Assembly (NCBI GenBank): GCA_002390825.1
Contig: DGQR01000033.1
Coordinates: forward strand, 12,765 to 25,158
Reading direction: 5' to 3'
Source: Rhodoferax sp. UBA4409
GTDB lineage: Bacteria; Pseudomonadota; Gammaproteobacteria; Burkholderiales; Burkholderiaceae_C
Length of the DNA stretch: 12,394 bases
Of the stretch, positions 1 through 6,496 are shown one piece after another. The translations under genes were made by a program, and so were the position numbers. The notes beneath the pieces are model-generated. The model made no database searches. It saw nothing but the letters and a program-made list of their open reading frames with translations, and was not told the origin of the DNA. Numbering within the stretch: the stretch's first letter is position 1; every line of letters begins with the position of its first letter.

Positions 1-876
1 GATGTGGCTGATGCCTTCGATTTTCTTCTCGTGCACCAGTTCTGCCATGCGCTCTTGCAAGGTCTTCTTGTTGACCTGGTAGGGCAGCTCGTCCACGATG
101 ATCGCTTGACGCTGGCCTTTGTCGATGTCTTCGAAGTGGCAACGCGCGCGCATGACCACACGGCCGCGGCCGGTGCGGTAACCGTCCTTCACACCCTGAA
201 TGCCATAAATGATGCCGGCGGTCGGGAAGTCAGGTGCCGGAATGATGTCCATCAGCTCGTCGATGGAGGCTTCCGGGTTCTTCAGCAAGTGCAGGCACGC
301 GTCCACCACCTCGTTCAGGTTGTGCGGAGGGATGTTGGTGGCCATACCCACCGCGATACCGCCCGAACCGTTGACCAACAGGTTAGGGATGCGGGTGGGC
401 ATCACCAAGGGCTCTGATTCGGAGCCGTCGTAGTTGGGGCCGAAGTCGACCGTTTCTTTATCCAGATCGGCCAGCAACTCGTGGGCGATTTTCGCCAAAC
501 GGATTTCGGTGTATCGCATGGCCGCCGCGCTGTCGCCGTCCACAGACCCGAAGTTGCCTTGACCATCCACCAGCATGTGCCGCATGGAGAAGTCCTGCGC
601 CATACGGACGATGGTGTCGTACACCGACTGGTCGCCGTGCGGGTGGTACTTACCGATAACGTCTCCCACAATACGTGCCGACTTTTTGTAGGCACGGTTC
701 CAGTCGTTGTTGAGCTCATGCATTGCATAGAGCACACGGCGGTGCACGGGCTTCAAGCCGTCCCGTGCATCGGGCAGCGCCCGACCCACGATCACGCTCA
801 TGGCGTAGTCGAGGTAGCTGCGGCGCATTTCCTCTTCAAGACTGATGGGCAGTGTTTCTTTGGCGAACTGGGTCAT
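1..876 (-). CDS. gyrA: DNA gyrase subunit A, N-terminal part (3' end outside window)
   Basis: GyrA is the breakage-reunion subunit of gyrase, a cytoplasmic A2B2 type II topoisomerase that introduces negative supercoils. The 292 codons present cover the winged-helix and tower start of the family. The protein starts MTQFAKETLP and carries LDYAMSVIVGRALPDARDG (about 22-40), HPHGDQSVYDTIVRMAQ (78-94) and AAMRYTEIR (118-126). The catalytic tyrosine falls at Y122, the same number as in E. coli. The quinolone-determining region reads G81 D82 Q83 S84 V85 Y86 D87, so the E. coli Ser83 position is Gln. The ATG at 874-876 gives the family N-terminus; no clear Shine-Dalgarno (SD) precedes it. A possible minus-strand promoter (AGTCAA at 956-961 as complement of a -35, GGTGTA at 931-936 as complement of a -10) is weak. 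The gene is divergent from the ompA-family gene. Identity is certain. Confidence 0.98.
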   Translation of the reverse strand, partial: MTQFAKETLPISLEEEMRRSYLDYAMSVIVGRALPDARDGLKPVHRRVLYAMHELNNDWNRAYKKSARIVGDVIGKYHPHGDQSVYDTIVRMAQDFSMRHMLVDGQGNFGSVDGDSAAAMRYTEIRLAKIAHELLADLDKETVDFGPNYDGSESEPLVMPTRIPNLLVNGSGGIAVGMATNIPPHNLNEVVDACLHLLKNPEASIDELMDIIPAPDFPTAGIIYGIQGVKDGYRTGRGRVVMRARCHFEDIDKGQRQAIIVDELPYQVNKKTLQERMAELVHEKKIEGISHI

Positions 877-1113
877 GGTTGGTATCTGTCTATCAATGTC
901 GAGGACAACCCTGGATTCTACGGCCGCACGGGTGTAGCACGATTGCAACAGCTTCAGTCAACGTTTGTGAATACCGGAACTAGTTGGCAAGGGCATTTAT
1001 CTGGTTCCCCACGGTATGGCACAATCAGATCAACGTCTTCGGCGCTAAAGGCCTTGGGGCGTCACCAATCAATCGCAGCTCGCTGCAGTTACTGCCTAAA
1101 TAAGGAAGGTTCT

Positions 1114-1764
1114 ATGAAACAATTGAATAAAGTTGCAGCCCTGATCGCTACCGCTGTGTTGGCTTCCGCCGCTGGCGCACAAGAAATTCACAACTGGCGT
1201 AGCGCCGCTGGCGACGTTTGGAAGAACGTTGACGGCCAGTGCTGGCGCGATGCCAGCTGGACTCCAGCAACCGCTGCAGCTGGTTGCGACGGCGCGATCG
1301 TTGCTCCAGCTCCTGTTGCCGCACCTGCACCCGCAGCAGCTCCCGCTCCTGTTGCCGCTCCTAAGCCCGCAGCAGCTCCTGCACCCGCAGCAGCTCCAGT
1401 CGCCGCTGCAAGCAAAGTGACTTACGCTGCAGACGCATTCTTTGACTTTGACAAATCCGTGTTGAAGGCTGAAGGCAAGGCTAAGCTGGACGACCTCGTG
1501 TCCAAGGTCAAGGCTATCAACTTGGAAGTCATCATTGCTGTGGGTCACACTGACGCTACCGGCGCTGACGGCTACAACCAGAAGTTGTCTGTTGCACGTT
1601 CTGAAGCTGTGAAGGCTTACTTGGTGTCCAAGGGCATCGAAAAGAACCGCGTTTACACAGAAGGCAAGGGCGAGAAACAACCTGTCGCTGACAACAAGAC
1701 CAAAGAAGGCCGTTCCAAGAACCGCCGCGTGGAAATCGAAGTGGTTGGCACTCGCGCACAATAA
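1114..1764 (+). CDS. ompA: OmpA-family outer-membrane/peptidoglycan-binding protein
   Basis: This 216-residue exported protein probably tethers the outer membrane to peptidoglycan. It has a Sec signal peptide (1-22, hydrophobic core with cleavage motif AGA|QE). A short mature segment contains two cysteines (C43, C58) that could pair. An Ala/Pro-rich linker covers about 63-99, and a C-terminal OmpA-like domain covers about 103-216. Peptidoglycan-binding residues of that domain are visible as D147 in GHTDATG and R162 in LSVARSEAV, and the end motif NRRVEIEV is typical. There is no eight-stranded beta-barrel, unlike enterobacterial OmpA; the short form is usual in Burkholderiales next to gyrA. 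The start is fixed by AAGGAAGG at 1102-1109, 4 bases before ATG, and by the signal peptide. Frames open further upstream are noncoding. A possible -10, CACAAT at 1020-1025, lacks a convincing -35. A strong terminator follows. Confidence 0.93.
   Translation: MKQLNKVAALIATAVLASAAGAQEIHNWRSAAGDVWKNVDGQCWRDASWTPATAAAGCDGAIVAPAPVAAPAPAAAPAPVAAPKPAAAPAPAAAPVAAASKVTYAADAFFDFDKSVLKAEGKAKLDDLVSKVKAINLEVIIAVGHTDATGADGYNQKLSVARSEAVKAYLVSKGIEKNRVYTEGKGEKQPVADNKTKEGRSKNRRVEIEVVGTRAQ
1300..1412 (+). repeat. Degenerate tandem repeat encoding the Ala/Pro linker
   Basis: Short units such as GCTCCTGTTGCCGC and CCTGCACCCGCAGCAGCTCC recur inside the OmpA-family gene and encode APAPVAAPAPAAAP-like sequence. Such tracts can change length by slippage while staying in frame. 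Nothing here shows that this one has done so. Confidence 0.6.
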
Positions 1765-1784
1765 TCTGTTCTTCTGAACGATTG

Positions 1785-1812
1785 GAAAAAACCCGCTCCG
1801 GCGGGTTTTTTC
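1785..1812 (+). terminator. Rho-independent terminator of the ompA-family gene
   Basis: GAAAAAACCCGC (1785-1796), loop TCCG, then GCGGGTTTTTTC (1801-1812) form a perfect 12-bp dyad. It has a GC-rich core and an A-tract/T-tract, so it could act in both directions. It lies 20 bp after the stop codon and only 21 bp before the ubiG ATG. Confidence 0.93.
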
Positions 1813-1833
1813 TTGCCCCTACATAATCACGCC

Positions 1834-2547
1834 ATGACATCCACTATCAACGCCGACCCCGCCGAACTGGCTAAATTCTCCGAGCTCGCCCACCGTTGGT
1901 GGGATTTGGAGAGCGAGTTCAAACCGCTCCACCAAATCAATCCCCTGCGTTTGGGCTGGATCCAGAGTTTTGTGCCCCTGGCGAACAAGCGCTTGGTAGA
2001 CATCGGTTGTGGCGGTGGAATACTGGCTGATGCTGCTGCCCGTCAAGGTGCTGAAGTGTTGGGCATCGACCTGTCGACCAAAGCCCTGCGTGTCGCTCAG
2101 CTCCATGCGATGGAAGCCGAAACTACCGGGGTGACTTACCGCGAGGTCAGTGCTGAAACGCTTGCCATAGACGCTCCTGCGGCATTTGATGTTGTGACCT
2201 GTATGGAAATGTTGGAGCACGTGCCTGACCCGGCCTCGGTAGTGATGTCGTGCGCACAGATGGTCAAACCGGGTGGGTGGGTATTTTTCTCGACCCTGAA
2301 CCGCAACCCCATGTCGTTCATTCAGGCGATTGTGGGGGCTGAGTATGTTCTCAAGCTTCTGCCAAAAGGAACCCACGAGTACGCCAAAATGATTCGCCCG
2401 AGCGAGCTGGCGCACTTTTGCCGAGCAGCCGGTTTGGACCTAAAAGCCACGAAGGGTCTTGGATATAACCCTATCACCGGTAAATATTCACTGAACAACA
2501 GTACGCAGGTCAACTATTTGTTCGCTACTCAGAGGCCTTTCGAATGA
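1834..2547 (+). CDS. ubiG: Ubiquinone biosynthesis O-methyltransferase UbiG
   Basis: UbiG is an S-adenosylmethionine-dependent methyltransferase that performs the two O-methylations of ubiquinone synthesis, peripherally at the inner membrane. The 237 residues match the family length (about 240). The N-terminal block AKFSELAHRWWDLESEFKPL (13-32) is diagnostic. The SAM-binding glycine motif is VDIGCGGG (55-62), followed by the acidic strand end LGIDLS. The later motifs VTCMEMLEHVPDP and PGGWVFFSTLNR are family-specific. The ATG at 1834 gives the expected N-terminus; a TTG at 1813 would start inside the preceding terminator. No SD is visible. CATAAT at 1822-1827 could be a -10 that would place the transcription start at the ATG, so a leaderless mRNA is possible. 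The last bases overlap gph. Confidence 0.96.
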   Translation: MTSTINADPAELAKFSELAHRWWDLESEFKPLHQINPLRLGWIQSFVPLANKRLVDIGCGGGILADAAARQGAEVLGIDLSTKALRVAQLHAMEAETTGVTYREVSAETLAIDAPAAFDVVTCMEMLEHVPDPASVVMSCAQMVKPGGWVFFSTLNRNPMSFIQAIVGAEYVLKLLPKGTHEYAKMIRPSELAHFCRAAGLDLKATKGLGYNPITGKYSLNNSTQVNYLFATQRPFE

Positions 2548-3224
2548 CCTTGCGTACATCGCGCGGCAACATCAAGGCAGTTCTTTTTGACTTGGATGGG
2601 ACGCTCATCGACAGCGCTCCGGATTTGGGTGCCGCAGCAGACAAGATGCGCACGGATCGTGGCCTTGCATCTCTGCCTGATGAGGCCTACCGCCCCATGG
2701 CCGGTGCCGGTGCTCGTGGCATGCTTCAAGTCGCCTTTGGCATGACGCCGGAAGCGCCTGATTTTGTGGAGATGCGAGAGGAGTTTTTCCAAAACTACGA
2801 GAAAAGCATGACCGCGCGCACCTATGTGTTCGCCGGGGTTCAGGCACTGCTTGAGCACATCAGTGCTGCCGGGTGCTTGTGGGGGGTGGTGACCAACAAG
2901 TCCAAGCGGTTTACCGAGCCACTGGTCGACCAGTTGCCTTTGTTCTCCGCCGCTTCAGTGGTGATCAGTGGGGACACTACACCGCATGCCAAACCGCACC
3001 CTGAGCCTTTGTTAGAAGCTGCCCGGCGCCTTGGGCTAACTCCTGCTGATTGCATTTATGTAGGCGATGATGAGCGCGACATCCAAGCCGCTCGCGCAGC
3101 TGGTATGTTCTCCGTTGCTGCATGCTATGGCTATTTGGGAGCTCAGGCCGTCACAGGGAAATGGGGCGCAGACATTGAAATTAAATCACCCCTAGAACTC
3201 TTGCAATCTCTCACAACCGCCTAA
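2544..3224 (+). CDS. gph: Phosphoglycolate phosphatase (HAD superfamily)
   Basis: This 226-residue HAD hydrolase is predicted to dephosphorylate 2-phosphoglycolate, a product of DNA repair and of Rubisco oxygenation. Motif I is FDLDGTLIDSAPD, with nucleophile D16 and acid/base D18. Motif II is VVTNKSKRF with T117. The lysine motif is HAKPHPEP with K150, and motif IV is YVGDDERDIQAA with acidic residues around D175-D179. The alpha-helical cap between motifs I and II fits Gph subclass IA. The ATG overlaps the ubiG stop in an ATGA junction, which suggests translational coupling. The ubiG-gph pairing is common in beta- and gammaproteobacteria and supports Gph over other HAD phosphatases, although substrate cannot be read from motifs alone. 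The stop codon overlaps the likely ssrA promoter. Confidence 0.9.
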   Translation: MTLRTSRGNIKAVLFDLDGTLIDSAPDLGAAADKMRTDRGLASLPDEAYRPMAGAGARGMLQVAFGMTPEAPDFVEMREEFFQNYEKSMTARTYVFAGVQALLEHISAAGCLWGVVTNKSKRFTEPLVDQLPLFSAASVVISGDTTPHAKPHPEPLLEAARRLGLTPADCIYVGDDERDIQAARAAGMFSVAACYGYLGAQAVTGKWGADIEIKSPLELLQSLTTA

Positions 3225-3227
3225 AAT
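3201..3227 (+). promoter_or_regulatory. Probable ssrA promoter
   Basis: TTGCAA (3201-3206) and TAAAAT (3222-3227) resemble -35 and -10 hexamers, with a short 15-bp spacer. The -10 contains the gph stop codon. Transcription would start a few bases before the mature tmRNA 5' end at 3237, as expected for a precursor trimmed by RNase P. Confidence 0.5.
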
Positions 3228-3236
3228 AGAAAGTGA

Positions 3237-3613
3237 GGGGCTGCACTGGTTTCGACACGGGTTCGGACGCGCAGCAGGGCATGTCGAGCTGAGTGCGCTC
3301 GTAAAACAGATTCAAACAAACTAACTGCAAACGACGAACGTTTCGCACTCGCCGCTTAATTGCGCGTGAGGCTCACAACAGCAAGCCGATAGGCTGGGCA
3401 AGGGTGGCGCAAGCTGTCCAGGCTGTGGGCTAATTTCATTCGGCTGGACTTGCCTTGGGTGACTTAGGGCAGGTCAAGACAATAGGTTACTGGCGTCTTG
3501 CATAGCGTGCCACTGCGCGATGTAAGGTGCGAGATTTAAATCAGATGGCTACACATGTAGAACTGTTCGAAGAAGGCTTGTGGACGGGGGTTCAAATCCC
3601 CCCAGCTCCACCA
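3237..3613 (+). ncRNA. ssrA: Transfer-messenger RNA (tmRNA)
   Basis: tmRNA rescues stalled ribosomes with SmpB and tags the nascent protein for proteolysis. The 5' end GGGGCTG (3237-3243) pairs with CAGCTCC (3603-3609), using one G-U pair. The discriminator A3610 and an encoded CCA (3611-3613) follow. The T-arm GGTTCAAATCC is intact. The tag frame starts at the GCA resume codon 3327-3329 and reads ANDERFALAA, with stop TAA at 3357-3359; this is a betaproteobacterial-type tag. The gene is one piece, not permuted. Its 3' end is the integration target of the element that follows. Because attL begins in the acceptor stem, the mature RNA remains complete after integration. Confidence 0.97.
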
Positions 3614-3715
3614 TCACCTCTGACAAAGGCCGCTAGCTAGAGATAGTTAGTGGCCTTTTTCTTTGGGAAATCAAGGACTTACAGTGCAGCATAGTACAAA
3701 GCGCTCTATTGACTG
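3608..3715 (+). repeat. attL: left direct repeat overlapping ssrA 3' end
   Basis: This block matches 8158-8265 at a constant offset of 4550 bases. Mismatches are at 3651, 3667, 3676, 3684 and 3691. The first 43 bases (3608-3650) are identical and begin with the ssrA CCA end. Crossover probably falls in that identical core. If so, the sequence right of it here is element-borne, and the sequence right of it in attR is the original chromosome. Confidence 0.9.
3625..3662 (+). terminator. ssrA terminator, attL copy (probably element-supplied)
   Basis: A 15-bp stem, AAAGGCCGCTAGCTA (3625-3639) with TAGTTAGTGGCCTTT (3644-3658), closes a GAGA tetraloop and is followed by T residues. Two pairs are G-U, one created by T3651 where attR has C. 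It lies 11 bases after the encoded CCA end. Confidence 0.9.
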
Positions 3716-3738
3716 CTACTCTAAAGCGGGGGTACAAA
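3709..3738 (+). promoter_or_regulatory. Candidate integrase promoter
   Basis: TTGACT (3709-3714) and TACAAA (3733-3738) form a plausible -35/-10 pair with an 18-bp spacer. The -35 is the last part of the attL repeat. The -10 overlaps the GGGGGTAC box at 3728-3735, so integrase bound there would be expected to block its own transcription. The equivalent position in attR has no matching -10. Confidence 0.4.
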
Positions 3739-3818
3739 CGGGGGGAGATTCTGGAAAAGCAGGGGGATTTTGACCCTGTACCCCCAAAAACCGTACCCCC
3801 ACTAGGAGCCGTACCCCC
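3728..3818 (+). promoter_or_regulatory. Left cluster of integrase arm-type sites (GGGGGTAC boxes)
   Basis: One GGGGGTAC lies at 3728-3735. Three inverted copies, GTACCCCC, lie at 3778-3785, 3793-3800 and 3811-3818; the last ends directly before the integrase ATG. The same box recurs only at the far end of the element. The integrase has an N-terminal arm-binding domain, so these are best read as arm-type sites. The integrase SD AGGAG (3804-3808) lies between two of them. Confidence 0.65.
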
Positions 3819-5057
3819 ATGCTGACTGATGTGCAGTGCAAAAACGCCGTCTGCCCGGCAGACAAAAAGCAAGCTAGGTTTGCCGATTCGGGCGGTATGT
3901 ACCTACAGGTTAGCCCCATGGGGTCTAAGCGCTGGTTTTTGAAGTACCGGATTGACGGGAAAGAAAAGCAGCTCGCATTGGGCAGTTACCCGGCCGTAAG
4001 TCTCTCAGAGGCACGAAAGGCCCGAGACGCTGCAAAGCTTAAAAAGTCAGAGGGCGTCGATCCCGTGCAGGCGCGCAAGCTGGACAAGCTGAAAAACACC
4101 CGCTCCACTGGTGACACTTTTAAGGCTATTGCACTTGAGTGGTACGCAAAGCAGGCTCCGCAATGGAGCGCAAGCCATGCAGAGCGAACGCTGCGCCAAT
4201 TGGAGCGCGATCTATTCCCTTGGATCGGTGAGCGGCCAATCGCGGAAATCCACTCTATGGAGCTTTTGAAGGCGCTGCACAAGGTGGAGGAGCGCGGAGC
4301 CGTGGAGACGGCAGACCGCGTGCGCTTGGTGGCTGGCATGGTTTGGGATTACTGGCTACCCACAGCAGACGTGCAGCAACGCAACATTACCGAGGGATTG
4401 AAAGCAAGGCTAACCCCATACCGTGGCAAGAGCTTTGCGGCCATCGTGGAGCCTTTGCGCATGGGTGAGCTATTGCGTGCAATCAAGAGTTACAAGGGTG
4501 GCCCTATCGTGCGGACAGCCCTGCAACTGGCTCCCATGCTGTACCAACGTCCCGGCAACCTGCGAGAAATGGAATGGGCAGAGCTAGACCTAGAGGCGGG
4601 GCTATGGACGATTCCCAGCATGAAGATGAAGCGCACCAAGCAAGAGAAGGAAAACGGAGAAGCACACGTTGTGCCGTTGCCCACGCAAGCCGTGGCGCTT
4701 CTACAGGCTATCCAGCCCCTGACAGGGCACGGGCGCTATGTGTTCCCCGGTGAGCGCAGCCATGATCGGCCTATCTCTGATAACTCTGTACGCAGTGGCC
4801 TGTACGCATTGGGCTTTGGGAAAGAACAGACTTGGCACGGCTTCCGAGCAAGCGCCCGCACGATGCTGGTGGACGAATTGAACCTAGACCCGTTGGCAAT
4901 CGAGGCGAACCTAGCTCACGCAGTGAAAGACGCGAACGGGCGCAGCTACAACCGGACCCAGTACCTAAAGCAGCGCTTTGAGATGGTGCAGCAATTGGCT
5001 GATTACTTAGACAAGCTGGCTACTGGTGCTGACGTGATCAAACTAAAGAGAACCTAG
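3819..5057 (+). CDS. int: P4-type tyrosine recombinase/integrase
   Basis: This enzyme is predicted to catalyse site-specific integration and excision at the ssrA 3' end. It has 412 residues, the usual size of the P4/CP4 integrase group. The N-terminal DUF4102 arm-binding domain (about 1-90) includes RFADSGGMYLQVSP, RWFLKYRIDGKEKQLALGSYP and LSEARKARDAA. A SAM-like core-binding domain covers about 98-200. The catalytic domain covers about 205-400. Active-site residues are all recognisable: R244 in YQRPGNLRE, a beta-hairpin Lys near 269-271, H340 and R343 in WHGFR, H367 in NLAH, and nucleophile Y377 in RSYNRT. N247 sits where many relatives have Glu. ATG 3819 follows AGGAG (3804-3808). The gene lies next to attL, as usual for this class. 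It appears intact, so the element may still be mobile. Confidence 0.96.
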   Translation: MLTDVQCKNAVCPADKKQARFADSGGMYLQVSPMGSKRWFLKYRIDGKEKQLALGSYPAVSLSEARKARDAAKLKKSEGVDPVQARKLDKLKNTRSTGDTFKAIALEWYAKQAPQWSASHAERTLRQLERDLFPWIGERPIAEIHSMELLKALHKVEERGAVETADRVRLVAGMVWDYWLPTADVQQRNITEGLKARLTPYRGKSFAAIVEPLRMGELLRAIKSYKGGPIVRTALQLAPMLYQRPGNLREMEWAELDLEAGLWTIPSMKMKRTKQEKENGEAHVVPLPTQAVALLQAIQPLTGHGRYVFPGERSHDRPISDNSVRSGLYALGFGKEQTWHGFRASARTMLVDELNLDPLAIEANLAHAVKDANGRSYNRTQYLKQRFEMVQQLADYLDKLATGADVIKLKRT

Positions 5058-5060
5058 TTT

Positions 5061-5357
5061 ATGGAAAAGCAAAGTACGAAGCGGTGGCCCAATCTGCCGG
5101 AGGACTACGGCGACGGGCAGCGTCAGTTTGATATGGCCTTTGCAGCCCATAGCGCAGTTGAGCCTGTTGCTTGGTTCGCTGCAGGAGCGAGTTTCTATTT
5201 GGCTTTGACTTTGATTTCTTGGATTTTGGCAATTCCAGTTGGGGTTTCGGTTTACTTTGTAATTGTCGTTCCCCATAGAAAGCGGTTGAACTTAGCAAGA
5301 AAGGCATTGGCTGATGACATTGCAGCATTTCACGAATATTTGGATAAAGGAAAGTAG
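5061..5357 (+). CDS. Small membrane protein of unknown function
   Basis: I do not recognise this 98-residue protein. A charged N-terminus (1-35) precedes a hydrophobic stretch at about 37-71 that is long enough for one long or two short membrane helices: AWFAAGASFYLALTLISWIL, then AIPVGVSVYFVIVV. A basic segment, PHRKRLNLARK (71-81), and an amphipathic tail follow. The positive cluster suggests the C-terminus is cytoplasmic. ATG 5061 lies 3 bases after the integrase stop, so it is probably co-transcribed with int; only a weak GAGA precedes it. Placement directly behind int is a usual cargo or exclusion-gene position, but nothing in the sequence proves such a role. Confidence 0.7.
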   Translation: MEKQSTKRWPNLPEDYGDGQRQFDMAFAAHSAVEPVAWFAAGASFYLALTLISWILAIPVGVSVYFVIVVPHRKRLNLARKALADDIAAFHEYLDKGK

Positions 5358-5422
5358 ATTTCTTTTGTGGATACAAATAGGTTTCAGGTTGATGCAGATG
5401 TGATTGCGCTGGGGGCTTGAAT

Positions 5423-5827
5423 ATGAAATGGGACGAAATCAAGAAGTTAGACTTTGATTCGATTGATTTCATCTGGGAGGAGGTGCGGGCTGACTTGCTC
5501 TATGAGGCGTTCACAAACTCTCGCGATCTGGCCGAGTGGGCGCGGTACCTTAAAGAAAACCCACCAAGTCCCCAAACGCTGGCAATCGCTTTGATGTTGG
5601 GGCGTGAAAAGTACGAATCCACCAAGGGGCGGAAAGCGGGTCGCGCCTCGGGAAAGTTGCGGGCCGGGAACGTGAGGTGTACACCGGCTATGGTGGCAAA
5701 AGAGTATCAAGTCTTAATGGCCACCGGTACAGAGGAGCGTAACGTAGCAGCCAAGTTGGCAGCCCGGTTCAAAGTCACTTCGGATCACATTCGAAAGTTG
5801 CGAATGAAAGCGAAAAATCAAGCATGA
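5423..5827 (+). CDS. Hypothetical protein with C-terminal helix-turn-helix-like segment
   Basis: The product is a 134-residue soluble protein. The N-terminal half is acidic and helical (KLDFDSIDFIWEEVRADLL). The middle is basic and glycine-rich (STKGRKAGRASGKLRAG, 66-82). Residues about 106-130 (RNVAAKLAARFKVTSDHIRK and following) have the A-x3-G/A-V spacing of an HTH. It could therefore bind DNA. It lies just before the doubled palindrome at 5828-5864 and would be a candidate ligand for it. ATG 5423 is preferred over TTG 5417; GGGGG at 5411-5415 is a weak SD. I know of no named family for it. Confidence 0.65.
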   Translation: MKWDEIKKLDFDSIDFIWEEVRADLLYEAFTNSRDLAEWARYLKENPPSPQTLAIALMLGREKYESTKGRKAGRASGKLRAGNVRCTPAMVAKEYQVLMATGTEERNVAAKLAARFKVTSDHIRKLRMKAKNQA

Positions 5828-5864
5828 TTGAACGACGTTCAGGCCGGGATTGAACCGGGTTCAG
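5828..5864 (+). promoter_or_regulatory. Doubled palindromic operator upstream of alpA
   Basis: Two palindromes, TGAACGACGTTCA (5829-5841) and TGAACCGGGTTCA (5851-5863), lie with centres 22 bp apart, about two helical turns. Each sits in a longer direct repeat, GATTGAACnnnGTTCAG. The arms are identical and only the 3-base centres differ. This is the form expected for cooperative binding of two dimers on one DNA face. The site starts at the stop codon of the preceding gene and lies about 70 bp before alpA. Confidence 0.7.
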
Positions 5865-5930
5865 ATCGTAATCCTCTCTTCTACTCAAACTATCGCAACA
5901 ACCGCTAAAGCGGGATAGGAAGAGCTAGAA

Positions 5931-6176
5931 ATGTCGATCTTAAGAATGCCAGCCGTTAAAGCCGAAACAGGGCACCGCAGCCATGCCAGCATCTACAACG
6001 CAATCCACGCCGGGCTATTCACTAAGCCCGTGCCGATTGGACAGCGCTCTGTAGGTTGGCCTTCGGATGAAGTTAAAGCCATCAATGCCGCGCGCATTGC
6101 GGGTAAGACACAGGCCGAAATCAAAGAGCTGGTTCAGCGCCTGCACGTTAAGCGCACCGAACTGGCAACGATCTAA
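5931..6176 (+). CDS. AlpA-family regulator / probable excisionase
   Basis: AlpA-type proteins are small MerR-like winged-helix DNA-binding proteins of P4-like and CP4-57-like elements. They activate or direct excision. This 81-residue protein matches the family pattern: start MSILRMPAVKAETGHRSHAS, then IYNAIHAGLFTKPVPIG, then the RSVGWPSDEVKAIN motif at about 39-52. A longer-than-usual C-terminal helix (59-81) follows. AGGAAGAG at 5917-5924 is a strong SD for ATG 5931. A small hairpin, CCGC-TAAA-GCGG (5902-5913), lies just before it. The doubled operator upstream probably controls its expression. Its presence with an intact integrase supports an excision-competent element. Confidence 0.88.
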   Translation: MSILRMPAVKAETGHRSHASIYNAIHAGLFTKPVPIGQRSVGWPSDEVKAINAARIAGKTQAEIKELVQRLHVKRTELATI

Positions 6177-6187
6177 GGGAGCAAGCC

Positions 6188-6496
6188 ATGCAAAAAGAAA
6201 AGGCCACTCCCCCGGAAAAGAGAGCAGCCCTCGAAGCGATCCGGGCGCAGTCTAAAGGCACCGCAAACGCAGCGCAAGCCAAGCGGCTATTGGAAGCATT
6301 GGGACGCTATGCCGTGACCACTTTTGAAGCCATGCGATACCTGGACGTGTACCACTGCCCGGCCCGTGTGTTGCAACTTCGCAAGCAGGGGCACCGGATC
6401 ACCACGCACTGGCAAACCGTAGTCACCGAGGCAGGAGAAAAGCACCGTGTAGGGCTGTATGTGTTGGAAAGCGGGGCTAGCCGTGAAACTGCCTAA
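6188..6496 (+). CDS. Helix-turn-helix protein (HTH_39 type)
   Basis: This 102-residue protein has a central helix-turn-helix (about 30-72: AAQAKRLLEALGRYAVTTFE, then AMRYLDVYHCPARVLQLRKQ). The pattern QxxRLLxAL...TTFEAMRYLxVYHxxARVxxLRxxGHRI matches the phage-associated HTH_39 domain by recall. GHRITTHWQTVV and a short beta-rich tail follow, a likely wing. It is presumably DNA-binding; its target is unknown. AAGGGAG at 6175-6181 is a strong SD, 6 bases before ATG 6188. The gene starts 11 bases after alpA, so the two are probably one transcript. Its 3' end overlaps the next small gene by 14 bases. Confidence 0.82.
   Translation: MQKEKATPPEKRAALEAIRAQSKGTANAAQAKRLLEALGRYAVTTFEAMRYLDVYHCPARVLQLRKQGHRITTHWQTVVTEAGEKHRVGLYVLESGASRETA

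Noticed and set aside
481..1113. Long open frame upstream of and in frame with the OmpA-family gene
   Set aside because: It runs antisense through gyrA; the signal peptide and SD fix the start at 1114.
1096..1761. 221-codon open frame opposite the OmpA-family gene
   Set aside because: Its Cys/Ser/Gly-rich product is the antisense image of the Ala/Pro linker, with no family match.
5367..5420. 17-residue frame from GTG between the membrane protein and the HTH-like gene
   Set aside because: AGGAAAG lies too far upstream and nothing else supports it; it could be a leader peptide or relic.
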